Positions 54,383-63,182 of a stretch of DNA of 64,000 nt are shown here, piece by piece (position 1 is the first letter of the stretch; the number at the start of each line of letters is the position of its first letter). Below the pieces are notes generated by a model. The model was not told the origin of the DNA. It made no database searches and was given only the letters and a program-made list of their open reading frames with translations. The stretch is from positions 1 to 64,000 of the forward strand of contig JAVVQG010000006.1 of NCBI GenBank assembly GCA_036655355.1, in the 5' to 3' direction. The DNA is from JAUNSR01 sp036655355. GTDB lineage: Bacteria; Bacteroidota; Bacteroidia; Bacteroidales; JAUNSR01. A program made the translations under genes and the position numbers.

Positions 54383-55865
54383 GGTCCTTTCTTCAATAGA
54401 AGTATCCACCGAGTTATTTCATATTGATCCTTTACAACATTATATAGGATACTTGGCCGACTACTGCCGAATTCCCGACAACAAGCGATTCCATCTCTCC
54501 ATCCTTATTGAGGAGGTGTTTGCGCACATCGTCAGTGAAGCTTTTCAGAATAAACCGGACGGAAAGATAACGGTCAGCGTCGGCCTCGATCAGGCAAATT
54601 TTGCGCTTCGGTTTCATTACCTGGGGATTCCCTACGGATACAGTTGGGATTCGGCCAACGACATGGAAAGTCAGATAAGCAATACGCTCATCAGAAAGTT
54701 GAGTTCCTCTTACAAGATGAATCAAAGAGGGAAAGATGGACAAACGGTTGAGATAAATATTGCGCTGCCGCCTCAGGTCATCGACCAAATCCCTATCGGG
54801 AAAGAGGATAAGCGGGAGCAGCCTGAGCGGGTGGAACTCGCCAAAGACGCTGTGGAACTTCGGGAGATTCGTGACAACGAGATGAAGATGTTCGTGCAAT
54901 GCCTTTATAATGTCTTTGGTTACACCTACTCGGCCGATGGGGTGTATTATCCGGAAGTGATCCTTGAGCGCAAACAAGCGGGAGTGTATAAGGGGTTCGT
55001 TGCGGTTAATTCAAAAGATGTCGTGGTGGCGCATGTCGGAATGCTCAAAGATGCGCCCCATGCTTGTATTTGCGAATGCGGACAGGCTTTTGTGGTTCCC
55101 GAATATGGAAAACGCGGCCTTTTCCATGAACTCAAAAACATGCTTATTCTGGATGCCGAACGCTCCGGTTTGCGAGGTGTGACGAGTAGTGCCGTAACAG
55201 GACATCCTTTCACGCAGAAAGTGAACATTCATTTGAATTGCATCGAAACGGGAATGGAGCTCGCTTATATCCCCTCTTATCTCAAAAGCGTGATCGGTCG
55301 CGACGGCGAGACCCAACGGCAATCGATCATGCTCTATTTCTATCCGACAACTCATCAGCAGGAATTGGAAGTGTACATACCTTCGGAACATCGCGAAATC
55401 ATAAGCGAGACCTACAGAAGACTGGGACTTCCAAGAGTCTTGATAGACGAGGTTGAGGAAGCATTCGTTCCGGAAGAGGAGAAATCTGAAATAGAGATGG
55501 AGGTGAAGACTGAGTGGAACCAAGTTCATATCAACATATTGACTCCGGGGAAAGATCTCTCGCACAGGGTGGGAAACCTGATTCGTCAAGGATTGGTGTG
55601 TGGGGCTTCTGTGATGTACGTTGCACTTCCGTTGACGAAAAAGGAGACTCCCGCAATCGTGAAATTGCTTGAGGAGCGTGGTTTCTTTTATGCCGGTATA
55701 ACACCTTATCAGATCAATGGGGAAGATGCCATAAAACTGCAGTACCTGGTGGATCTCTCTTTGGATCCCCGTTTTGTTATCGCGGAAAGTGAATGGGGGG
55801 CACTGCTCAAGGATTATGTATTTGCGTGTAAGGAAAAGATTAGTAAGAAAATAATATATGATTGA
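54372..55865 (+). CDS. HATPase-GNAT fusion protein
   Basis: A 497-residue protein. Residues 1-137 resemble an anti-sigma-type HATPase with a degenerate N box (LIEEVFAHIVSEAF, His where Asn is expected) and a weak G1 (YLGIPYGYSWD). Residues about 145-310 are a GNAT acyltransferase fold: VAHVGMLKDAPHAC, CGQAFVVPEYGKRGLFHEL (acyl-CoA loop), TSSAVTGHPFTQKVN. The remaining 185 residues form an alpha/beta domain of the sort seen after GNAT in such fusions. The HATPase could bind the STAS protein, placing an acyltransferase under its control. The gene overlaps both neighbours (11 bases and 1 base). Confidence 0.85.
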   Translation: MESKVLSSIEVSTELFHIDPLQHYIGYLADYCRIPDNKRFHLSILIEEVFAHIVSEAFQNKPDGKITVSVGLDQANFALRFHYLGIPYGYSWDSANDMESQISNTLIRKLSSSYKMNQRGKDGQTVEINIALPPQVIDQIPIGKEDKREQPERVELAKDAVELREIRDNEMKMFVQCLYNVFGYTYSADGVYYPEVILERKQAGVYKGFVAVNSKDVVVAHVGMLKDAPHACICECGQAFVVPEYGKRGLFHELKNMLILDAERSGLRGVTSSAVTGHPFTQKVNIHLNCIETGMELAYIPSYLKSVIGRDGETQRQSIMLYFYPTTHQQELEVYIPSEHREIISETYRRLGLPRVLIDEVEEAFVPEEEKSEIEMEVKTEWNQVHINILTPGKDLSHRVGNLIRQGLVCGASVMYVALPLTKKETPAIVKLLEERGFFYAGITPYQINGEDAIKLQYLVDLSLDPRFVIAESEWGALLKDYVFACKEKISKKIIYD

Positions 55866-57058
55866 TGATTAATAAGAATTTTACGTTACTCTGGTGGGGT
55901 CAATTTGTTAGTCAGGTTGGAAATCGCCTTTATCTGATGGCTCTCTCCTGGTATTTTGTAGCCGAAATCGGTGATTCCAAAGGGTTGTTTATTCTCTTTA
56001 TTATTTCGAGTCTCCCCTCCTTGCTTTTTGGAGCCTTGGTAGGTCCTTTGATCGATCGTTGCGGCAAAAAGAAAATCTTGATCGGGTGCGATACGTTCTG
56101 CGGATTGCTAACGGGACTTTTAGCGTTCTTGGTATACAACGGAACGGCTACACCTCCGGTTATCTATGCGATCTGTTTCTTGATAAACAGCATCAATCTG
56201 TTGTTTAGTCCCGCCGTTAACTCCATGATGCCTTTGATCATCGAAAATTCGCAACTCCAACGCGGAATGTCGTATATGAAGATGATCACGTTCCTGGGTC
56301 AGATTCTGGGCGCTGCCATCGGAGGAATGCTAGTTGGGTTCCTGGGCGTTTATCTCACGATTCTGATCAATTCCATTTCATTTTTGTTATCTGCTTTCTC
56401 GGAGCTCTTCATTACTTTCCGTGAATCCATCACTCGGGCAAGAGGGAATTATGTGGATCAAATCAAAGAAGGGATAAAATATGTAACAGACAATCCTCTG
56501 GTGAAGCGGGTGACAATCATCGCAGTGGGTTGCAATCTTTTCATTCCGGTAATTTTTGTCTATATCCCCCTATTAATCAAGAACGAACTTGGGCTTGGGG
56601 CTATGGAATACGGATTTGCCGATGCGATGATTCCGGCCGGCTCCGTTCTGATTGCGTTGGTAATCGCTACTCAGAAGAAACAGATCCTTCCGTTAAGGGT
56701 ATTGACACTCGGACTCGGTGGACTCGCCGTGTGCTGTTTCTGCCTTTCGTTCTTTTCAAATTATGCGATCATTCTATTCGCGTTGTTTCTATACGGGATA
56801 TTCGTAAACTATATCAATATTAACGTAATAACCTATTTCGTAAAGTCGATAGATGCTGAGTTTCGGGGACGATTCTTCTCCATATTAGAATCTTTCTCGT
56901 ATGCATCGGTCTCGTTGTCATATGCTCTGGCTACTGTAATCCAGGATTTCACAAACGTGACAACGGCGTTGGCTATTAATTCATTCGGACTACTGGCATT
57001 TGTGGCGGTAGCGGCCGTGTGGGACAATGTTTTCAATAAAAAAACAGAAATCGGATAA
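55865..57058 (+). CDS. MFS exporter (EntS/macrolide-efflux-like)
   Basis: A 397-residue inner-membrane protein with 12 predicted helices. The signature between helices 2 and 3 is GPLIDRCGKKKILIGCD, the typical MFS loop. The family is MFS_3, which includes enterobactin and macrolide exporters. I use the ATG at 55865, which overlaps the previous stop by one base, rather than the TTG one codon earlier. Its position inside the operon suggests export of the product made by the neighbouring enzymes. Confidence 0.9.
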   Translation: MINKNFTLLWWGQFVSQVGNRLYLMALSWYFVAEIGDSKGLFILFIISSLPSLLFGALVGPLIDRCGKKKILIGCDTFCGLLTGLLAFLVYNGTATPPVIYAICFLINSINLLFSPAVNSMMPLIIENSQLQRGMSYMKMITFLGQILGAAIGGMLVGFLGVYLTILINSISFLLSAFSELFITFRESITRARGNYVDQIKEGIKYVTDNPLVKRVTIIAVGCNLFIPVIFVYIPLLIKNELGLGAMEYGFADAMIPAGSVLIALVIATQKKQILPLRVLTLGLGGLAVCCFCLSFFSNYAIILFALFLYGIFVNYININVITYFVKSIDAEFRGRFFSILESFSYASVSLSYALATVIQDFTNVTTALAINSFGLLAFVAVAAVWDNVFNKKTEIG

Positions 57059-57061
57059 ACT

Positions 57062-58420
57062 ATGCTTGATTACAATTATTTACTAACAGACGTTTTATCT
57101 AACGTTTCTGCTTATCGTAAGTTCATTGCGAAAGAAGCAGTCATAACAGCGGAATTGCCCTCTTTCGAAGCACTTCCTTTACAAGATAAAAACAACTATC
57201 TACTCTCGTACGACTTGAAGGAGCTTTGTCGGGAGGAAGACTTACAATCTTTCCATCTGATTGGTGCAAGTTCCGGGTTTAGCAAAACCGGAGCGATCTA
57301 TTGGCCCAAACGTCCCTGTGACGAAGAGGGGTATATGCAGTCGATCGAATCGATGTTGGTGGAAAATTACCAGATTGACAAGAAGCGTACCCTTGTGATT
57401 GAGTGTTTGGCTTTTGGGATGTGGATCGGAGGGATGCAGATTGCTACTGCGATTCGCAACATCGCGTTGTCGGATAAATATCCGTTTACGATTGCCACTC
57501 CGGGACTTGATTTTAGAGCCACGATCCGGGTGATTCAAGATTACAAAGAGTTGTTCGGTCAGATCCTGATCATTACGAATCCCTCTAACATCTCCCTGTT
57601 TAAGGCCTTACTCGATGATGCGAAGATTGATTTACCAGAACAATGTGTCAGTTTTCCGGTAGTAGGGGAGTACTTCACAGAGCATTTCCGGGAACATATC
57701 GCTACTCAATTCGGGCATCCCAAGGATTCGCCCTATGTGGTATGGACAGGCTACGGAAGTGCCGATACCGGCGATGTCGGGGCTGAAACTGCGTCAACGA
57801 TCGCCTTAAGAAAATACTTTCATGCCAATCCGAAAGCGTCGCAGGCCTGGTTTGGAACCACTTCAACTCCGATGATTCTCGCATTGTCCAGTTCGGTTTA
57901 TGTTGAAGTAATCGACGGCAACATCGTCGTTACCAAAAACCAGTTCATACCCTTGATCAGATACAATACAAAAGACGCCGGCGGCTTGTTGTTTAAGAAA
58001 GAGCTTGAAGGGAAGATCCCGGCGTCTCTCTATGAAAGCTTGCCGGAAGAGATGATTTATGTTTGCGGACGTGCGGATAATGCGATTATCTTTTATGGAA
58101 CGAACCTGATGGTGAACGACATAAGCGACTTCCTGCTCTCGCTCCCTTCTGAAAAGCGGTATGGAGGCTTATATACGGTGCATGAGACGGATAACAAAGG
58201 GATTTCTTGCTTCGAGTTCGTTATTTATGTCAATAAAGTGGAGGAGTCGCTATCCCGTTGGTATTTTGATGCGTTGATAGCGTTTTTATGTTCGCATAGT
58301 GCGGAATTTGCAGTTAAATACAACAACCTCTCCCGCTCTATAGACATCCCCCTTATTCGTGTGACGGTTGAGGATGTGAAGAAATTAGATTCGAAAGTAA
58401 AACATCGCTTCATTATTTAA
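57062..58420 (+). CDS. PaaK-like adenylate-forming protein, degenerate motif
   Basis: A 452-residue member of the phenylacetate-CoA ligase/LuxE superfamily. Structure blocks are recognisable: LIGASSGFSKTGAIYW at the AMP-binding loop, VVWTGYGSADTGDVGAETA in the middle (the position of the YGSSE-like block), and VTKNQFIPLIRYNTKDAGG near the C-terminal hinge. The lysine-rich LPRNP...GK tail of related ligases is replaced by KLDSKVKHRFI. The AMP loop lacks the usual STGTTG pattern. It may be a specialised or inactive partner. It lies 3 bases after the MFS gene. Confidence 0.8.
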   Translation: MLDYNYLLTDVLSNVSAYRKFIAKEAVITAELPSFEALPLQDKNNYLLSYDLKELCREEDLQSFHLIGASSGFSKTGAIYWPKRPCDEEGYMQSIESMLVENYQIDKKRTLVIECLAFGMWIGGMQIATAIRNIALSDKYPFTIATPGLDFRATIRVIQDYKELFGQILIITNPSNISLFKALLDDAKIDLPEQCVSFPVVGEYFTEHFREHIATQFGHPKDSPYVVWTGYGSADTGDVGAETASTIALRKYFHANPKASQAWFGTTSTPMILALSSSVYVEVIDGNIVVTKNQFIPLIRYNTKDAGGLLFKKELEGKIPASLYESLPEEMIYVCGRADNAIIFYGTNLMVNDISDFLLSLPSEKRYGGLYTVHETDNKGISCFEFVIYVNKVEESLSRWYFDALIAFLCSHSAEFAVKYNNLSRSIDIPLIRVTVEDVKKLDSKVKHRFII

Positions 58421-58440
58421 ATCGCCATAGGTGATCTAAA

Positions 58441-59796
58441 ATGAGAGCCTTGTCAAAAGGAATATTGACGTCGCATTTGACCTTGATGTTAAAAATAGAT
58501 TATATACAAATGAAATACTTATCAAGCAAAGAGCAATTTGAAAGAGCAAAAGAGATCTTTGAGATCGCAAAGAAATCGCCCTATTATGCTCGGAAATACA
58601 AAGAGATCGGAACTTCTGTGAATGAGGAGAACTGGGGTCGCATCCCTTATTTGTCACGTAACGACCTGTACTATAATACCTATCCGGCTACAAAGGATAT
58701 GTTTACCGCACCTTTGGCAGATGCGATCGTTCTATCGACCGGAGGTTCGAGCGGTGTTGCCCGAACGGTCGTGCTGAACAACGGCGAATGGAATGATTTC
58801 AGTCAGAAGCAAGCAGAGGCATTTGCGATATTGGGTATAAATAAAGAAGATATCGTTGCGAATCTCTTTGTTGCCGGACATTTATGGCCCTCCTTCATCG
58901 GGGTACATGAGATGGTAAAGCGCGTACATGCCGTGCAATTACCCATTTCTTCAAATATCGCACCGGAGGAAATATACAACATGTGCAAGCAGTATCAGCC
59001 CACGGTAATGGTTTCCCTTCCTACGCTTTTTGTGTTTTTGGCTGACTTGGCAAAGAAGGATAACTATAAATTCACATCTCTCCGGCTTATCGCGTATGCC
59101 GGCGAACAATTGAGCAGAGAGGCCGAAGCGCATGTCAGGAAGTATCTCGGAGTGAAAGAAATTAAAGCGCTTGCCTATTCAAGCAGTGATTGTGGAATCA
59201 TGGGATATCAATGCAAAGAGTGCGGATTTGGAGAATACCATCTCCCGTCCGATTTCCAGAAAATTGAGATTGTCGATCCCGATAACCTGGCGCCACTCCC
59301 GGATGGGGAAGTGGGTGAAATTCTAATTACCAATCTGCGCAGGGAGTTTCAGCCGATAGTCCGTTACCGGATCGGCGATATGGCTATGATGATGAAAGAG
59401 AAGTGTGTCTGTGGCGATCCAAATCCGAAATTCAAATTGGCGGGACGTGCAGGGGAAGATTTCAAGCTTGGTGGTGCCTATGTCTCCATTGATGTATTCG
59501 AGAAGGTGGTGAATGAACATTCCGAACAGTTGAGTATGAACTTTCAGCTTCTCCTTGAAGATGTAGGAAACCAAATGACGGTGCATTTAAACATAGAGTG
59601 TGATAACCCGAGTAGTTATCCCGCCGTTGCATCAGAAATTAAAGCCCGATTGGAAACGCTGGTTCCCGAATTGAAAATAGGTCAGCAAATGAATTTCATC
59701 AAAGATTTCTCCATACATCTTTTGGGGCTCGGTGAATTGCCTCGCAACCCCATTACCGGAAAGATCAAGAAGATTGTGGACAAAAGGGTGTTGTAA
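58441..59796 (+). CDS. PaaK-like adenylate ligase
   Basis: A 451-residue phenylacetate-CoA-ligase-like enzyme. The AMP loop is VLSTGGSSGVAR, then a YSSSDCGIMGYQCKECG block with four Cys (possible zinc site). REFQPIVRYRIGDMAMM is the hinge, and LPRNPITGKIKKIV is the catalytic lysine tail. It is clearly related to the ligase half of the LuxC fusion, since both share the Cys-rich loop and the LPRNPxTGK tail. The start may be any of three ATG codons (58441, 58486, 58510); the last gives the most family-like N-terminus. It is the last gene of the operon. Confidence 0.9.
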   Translation: MRALSKGILTSHLTLMLKIDYIQMKYLSSKEQFERAKEIFEIAKKSPYYARKYKEIGTSVNEENWGRIPYLSRNDLYYNTYPATKDMFTAPLADAIVLSTGGSSGVARTVVLNNGEWNDFSQKQAEAFAILGINKEDIVANLFVAGHLWPSFIGVHEMVKRVHAVQLPISSNIAPEEIYNMCKQYQPTVMVSLPTLFVFLADLAKKDNYKFTSLRLIAYAGEQLSREAEAHVRKYLGVKEIKALAYSSSDCGIMGYQCKECGFGEYHLPSDFQKIEIVDPDNLAPLPDGEVGEILITNLRREFQPIVRYRIGDMAMMMKEKCVCGDPNPKFKLAGRAGEDFKLGGAYVSIDVFEKVVNEHSEQLSMNFQLLLEDVGNQMTVHLNIECDNPSSYPAVASEIKARLETLVPELKIGQQMNFIKDFSIHLLGLGELPRNPITGKIKKIVDKRVL

Positions 59797-59924
59797 AAGC
59801 TACATACCGCCATGTTGAAGTTTACATATAGGAGTCTATTGCCTATTATTCTCCAACTGCCTTCTTGAGATAGGGATATATCTGATACCGGTAAGGAGTA
59901 AATTTTGAAGAATTATTAAATCAT

Positions 59925-59973
59925 AAAAGAAATAGTGTCATTGTTTTTTATAACAATGACACTATTTCTTTTA
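59925..59973 (+). terminator. Strong terminator at end of LuxC/LuxE-type operon
   Basis: A nearly perfect inverted repeat of about 21 bp (AAAAGAAATAGTGTCATTGTT and its complement) with a short T-rich loop. It closes the operon. Confidence 0.9.
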
Positions 59974-60042
59974 TAGCCTTTTTAAACACCTATGCTATTT
60001 TTCACTCGGCAGCGATGTATGCTCACTCGGTAAAAACGAATC

Positions 60043-61242
60043 TTACTTTTTCGAAGAGGATCCGATTTCCTCTTCGACGTTTTTTCTTTCTATTCGACGT
60101 CGTACCATGTATTGATGTATAAGGCATCCTGTTAAAATGAAAAAACTAATTAGGACAGCGAGCAGGAAGTTATTCCAAGGATAAGAGGAAAGGATCAACA
60201 ACGCAATACCGGTATAGATGCGAAAACGATAAATCGGATTCAGTTTTTTCAAATCCGATATCAACAGTTGAATGAAGCCTAACGAAAAAAGATATACTCC
60301 CGTAGCGAATAATAAAATACGGGATGCATTCAGAATCGATTCACTATTATGGGAATCTCCTGTGGAATGAATATTCAGATTAAAGCTGAATATAATCAGT
60401 AAGATCGCTATGAAAATAACGAATTGCCCGTAACCGTATATAAAGGTGCGTGAAATGTGTTGTGACAGATTTGTCCATTCTTCATATTCATCATTGAAAA
60501 ATAGCCACCACAGAAGGGTTAGAATACATAATATCAAAAAACCGAGCAGAAGGGAGTGAAAATCGAACGAATGTTTCAATACGGTCAGTACCGATATCAA
60601 ACCTTCGCCCAATAAGATAATCATAAAAAGCCCGTGACGTTCCAATATATGAGGCGTATGCACGGAGATATTTCCTTTCTCCCGTTTCCAACCGATGATT
60701 GGGCCTATCATTTCAATAAATATCGCTGTGAGCCACAATGGAAGTTGAATAGATAAAGGCATGAATAGCGAAAACAGGATGATTAAGAATGCCGTCAGAT
60801 AACTTAAAAAGAAGGAGATATTGTTTTTCCTGAACTCTTTTGTAGAGAGCAATACTCGTCCCCATAGAAGTACTAGAAGTACTTCAATCCCCAAATACCA
60901 ATAGATAAGTTCGCGGTATCCCCCCGTTTCGATGCGCGGAATGGCGGCTGAGAATCCGAGTATCAGAAACAGCGAAATCGAATAGCATATACGGTATAAC
61001 AGGTCGTCGTTACCATAATAACTGGAATACCACGTAAGCCGATTCCAAACCCATAAAACGGTGAAAAAAAGAAATATATAAATCAATACGGTATGGAAAT
61101 TGATGCCTTTTTCAAAGACACTTTCGAGTGAGGAGAGTGCGATTACGAAGCCCAAATCAATAAACAGTTCCATCCATGATGCATGGCGGTGCTTTTTAAG
61201 ATTTGAAAAAAGAGAGATGGGTCGAAGTACTGAACTTGGCAT
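60043..61242 (-). CDS. LtrA-like membrane protein
   Basis: A 399-residue inner-membrane protein of the low-temperature-requirement A family, with about ten transmembrane helices. ELFIDLGFVIAL after the first turn and HILERHGLFMIILLGEGLI in the middle are the family's key motifs. I start at the ATG giving MPSSVLRPISLF. A frame open 77 codons further upstream is not LtrA-like and crosses an oppositely oriented gene remnant. Function unknown. It is downstream of and convergent with the LuxC/LuxE-type operon. Confidence 0.85.
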   Translation of the reverse strand: MPSSVLRPISLFSNLKKHRHASWMELFIDLGFVIALSSLESVFEKGINFHTVLIYIFLFFTVLWVWNRLTWYSSYYGNDDLLYRICYSISLFLILGFSAAIPRIETGGYRELIYWYLGIEVLLVLLWGRVLLSTKEFRKNNISFFLSYLTAFLIILFSLFMPLSIQLPLWLTAIFIEMIGPIIGWKREKGNISVHTPHILERHGLFMIILLGEGLISVLTVLKHSFDFHSLLLGFLILCILTLLWWLFFNDEYEEWTNLSQHISRTFIYGYGQFVIFIAILLIIFSFNLNIHSTGDSHNSESILNASRILLFATGVYLFSLGFIQLLISDLKKLNPIYRFRIYTGIALLILSSYPWNNFLLAVLISFFILTGCLIHQYMVRRRIERKNVEEEIGSSSKK

Positions 61243-61267
61243 ACTATCAAGAAGTTGCGAATTTGTA

Positions 61268-61447
61268 AAATTCAAACATTTGCATAAGGAAATGGCGCAG
61301 GCTGGGGAAGAGATTGCCCAATTGATATGCGCTAAGAAGATAGACCCGATGATCAGCAGGGTATTTAAATTTGAACAACTACCCGAAGCACTTACGCAGG
61401 TCGCTACTCGGCAGACCAACGGTAAAGTGGTCGTACTTGTTGATTGA
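61268..61447 (+). pseudogene. C-terminal remnant of a zinc-type alcohol dehydrogenase/quinone oxidoreductase
   Basis: The last 50-60 residues of this frame match the end of zinc-type alcohol dehydrogenases/quinone oxidoreductases: EIAQLICAKKIDPMISRVFK, then FEQLPEALTQVA and NGKVVVLVD. The nucleotide-binding domain and active site are absent. There is no credible start. The remnant lies directly before the LtrA start on the opposite strand. Confidence 0.75.
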
Positions 61448-61507
61448 GGGCTTTCTTGTAAGCGCTCGGTCATAGAGGTCTTGTAAGGAAATACTCCTTT
61501 TTATTAA

Positions 61508-61547
61508 AAGTACCCCAAAAGTTCAATATAAGACTCTTGGGGTACTT
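61508..61547. terminator. Bidirectional hairpin
   Basis: Inverted repeat AAGTACCCCAA / TTGGGGTACTT (extendable) between two convergent gene remnants. It probably terminated both original genes. Confidence 0.7.
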
Positions 61548-61559
61548 CATTATTTCTCC

Positions 61560-61796
<237 letters not shown>

Positions 61797-61821
61797 TTAG
61801 AGTTTCCATACAATAAATCCA

Positions 61822-62616
61822 TTAACTGATGTTTCTTACTAAACCCCCTTCCGCCCGGATGGCAGACCCGTTCATGATAGCCGCCTCCTGACTGCATACA
61901 AATGCTACGATATCTCCAATTTCTTTCGGTTCGATAAACCGTCGTATAATGGATGTTGGACGGTATTTATCAAAATAATTTTTCTTTACATCTTCGTCGC
62001 TCCAACCTTCCACCGCCTTCACTTCTTCAAGGTAATCGATAACACCCGGTGAAAGGGTCGGTCCGGGCAGCACGCTGTTAACGGTTACATTTGTCCCCAC
62101 ACATGTTTCTGCCAAACCTCTCGAAAGAGATAGCTGTGCGGTTTTTGTCATTGCGTAATGAAGCATCTCACCGGGAGGATTCAATGCCGATTCACTTGAT
62201 ATGAAGACAACACGTCCCCAATTCTCCTCTTTCATCAATGGTAGGTAATGGCGGGTTAAGCGAATGCCACTCATTACATTCACATCAAAAAAAAGCAACC
62301 AATCCTCGTCTGTAATCTGAGCGAATTCCTTCACCTCGTATATTCCCATATTATTTACTAAGATATCGACGCGTGGGTATTCTTTGATGAGTGCGCTGCA
62401 ATCCTCTTTCTTGGCTAAATCTCCTGCGAAGAGATGAATCTGTCCTGTTGGGAATTCTGTTGAAAGACTTTTTTTCAATTCTGATAATTTCTCCATCGAC
62501 CGGCCGCATACAATCACACGTACATTCTCTTTTAGGAGAGACTTCGCTATTTCCAAACCAATCCCGGAAGAGGAACCTGTTACAAGTGCCAATTTCCCTG
62601 ATAATCCTAAATCCAT
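61822..62616 (-). CDS. SDR-family oxidoreductase
   Basis: A 264-residue short-chain dehydrogenase/reductase. It has the NAD(P)-binding TGSSSGIG, NNMG at strand 4, catalytic Ser in FISSESA and YAMTK (Tyr and Lys). The full-length classical fold is intact, ending ...IRAEGGLV. The closest group seems to be 3-oxoacyl-ACP reductase-like SDRs, but substrate cannot be told. It sits between two gene remnants and is one of few intact genes in this decayed patch. Confidence 0.92.
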   Translation of the reverse strand: MDLGLSGKLALVTGSSSGIGLEIAKSLLKENVRVIVCGRSMEKLSELKKSLSTEFPTGQIHLFAGDLAKKEDCSALIKEYPRVDILVNNMGIYEVKEFAQITDEDWLLFFDVNVMSGIRLTRHYLPLMKEENWGRVVFISSESALNPPGEMLHYAMTKTAQLSLSRGLAETCVGTNVTVNSVLPGPTLSPGVIDYLEEVKAVEGWSDEDVKKNYFDKYRPTSIIRRFIEPKEIGDIVAFVCSQEAAIMNGSAIRAEGGLVRNIS

Positions 62617-62678
62617 AAAATCAATTGTTAGGTTTAAGATAAAACAATTACAGAAACGGGGTGGTTGGTTTATTCTTG

Positions 62679-63167
62679 TTAATTATTTGGCTCCCCAAAA
62701 ATCAAATGACAAAATTGGTCTGCCTCGCGGCTTTCTATGGCTAATCCTTCAAGTCCTTTTACTACTTTAAAAGATGGAGTCGGTGCATTTTTCTCGAATT
62801 TCAGAGTCAATAATCAAAATTTTGCCGGCAATGTTTTCACCGTCTCAAAACCTTGTCCGAGCAACCATTTAGTGTCGCTCATAAATTGGAATTTTTTTGT
62901 TCCTACCAATGTGAACAAACCTTTCTTTCCTTGCGATTTTGTATCATCAAGAGCCGATTGCAGCAAGACTTTGGCATGCCCTTGACCTTTGTATAGTCCC
63001 GATACTCAAAGACAGTTTACCATTAAATAGTCCGGTGCATCTACTGGAATCCATGCTTTTTTCATCTCATACCCTTCCGTGCACTTCTTGTCAGAAAAGG
63101 CAAAGCAGATATGCTCCTTGTCAATATACTCTTTTGAAAGAGTTATATATTTTGCCTCCACAATCAT
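62679..63167 (-). pseudogene. GNAT acetyltransferase broken by two in-frame TGA codons
   Basis: One uninterrupted frame apart from two TGA codons (63006-63008 and 62814-62816). It reads MIVEAKYITLSKEYIDKEH..., then after the first stop VSGLYKGQGHAKVLLQSALD (acetyl-CoA loop) and GLFTLVGTKKFQFMSDTKW. It resembles YoaP-type GNAT proteins. The first TGA sits where such proteins usually have Trp (NCLWVSG), a single-base change from TGG. The C-terminal YoaP domain is not recognisable. The gene lies 15 bases downstream of the DJ-1 gene. Confidence 0.85.
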
Positions 63168-63182
63168 TTTGGTTTAGCTATA

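Noticed and set aside
55862..55864. TTG start for the MFS exporter
   Set aside because: An ATG one codon later overlaps the preceding stop in the usual coupled-translation way. Similar TTG starts were rejected for the HNH, NUDIX and DUF2293 genes.
47887..59796. A bacterial bioluminescence (lux) operon
   Set aside because: LuxC- and LuxE-like proteins are present but luxA, luxB and luxD are absent, and the extra ligases and partner-switching genes do not belong to lux operons.
61243..61473. 77-codon N-terminal extension of the LtrA-like frame
   Set aside because: The sequence is not LtrA-like, has no hydrophobic start expected for the family, and overlaps a recognisable dehydrogenase remnant on the other strand. 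An internal ATG gives the normal family start.
62679..63167. TGA recoded as Trp or selenocysteine
   Set aside because: Other genes in the window end at TGA, no selenocysteine-type hairpin is evident, and the region is full of other gene remnants. Simple decay explains it better.
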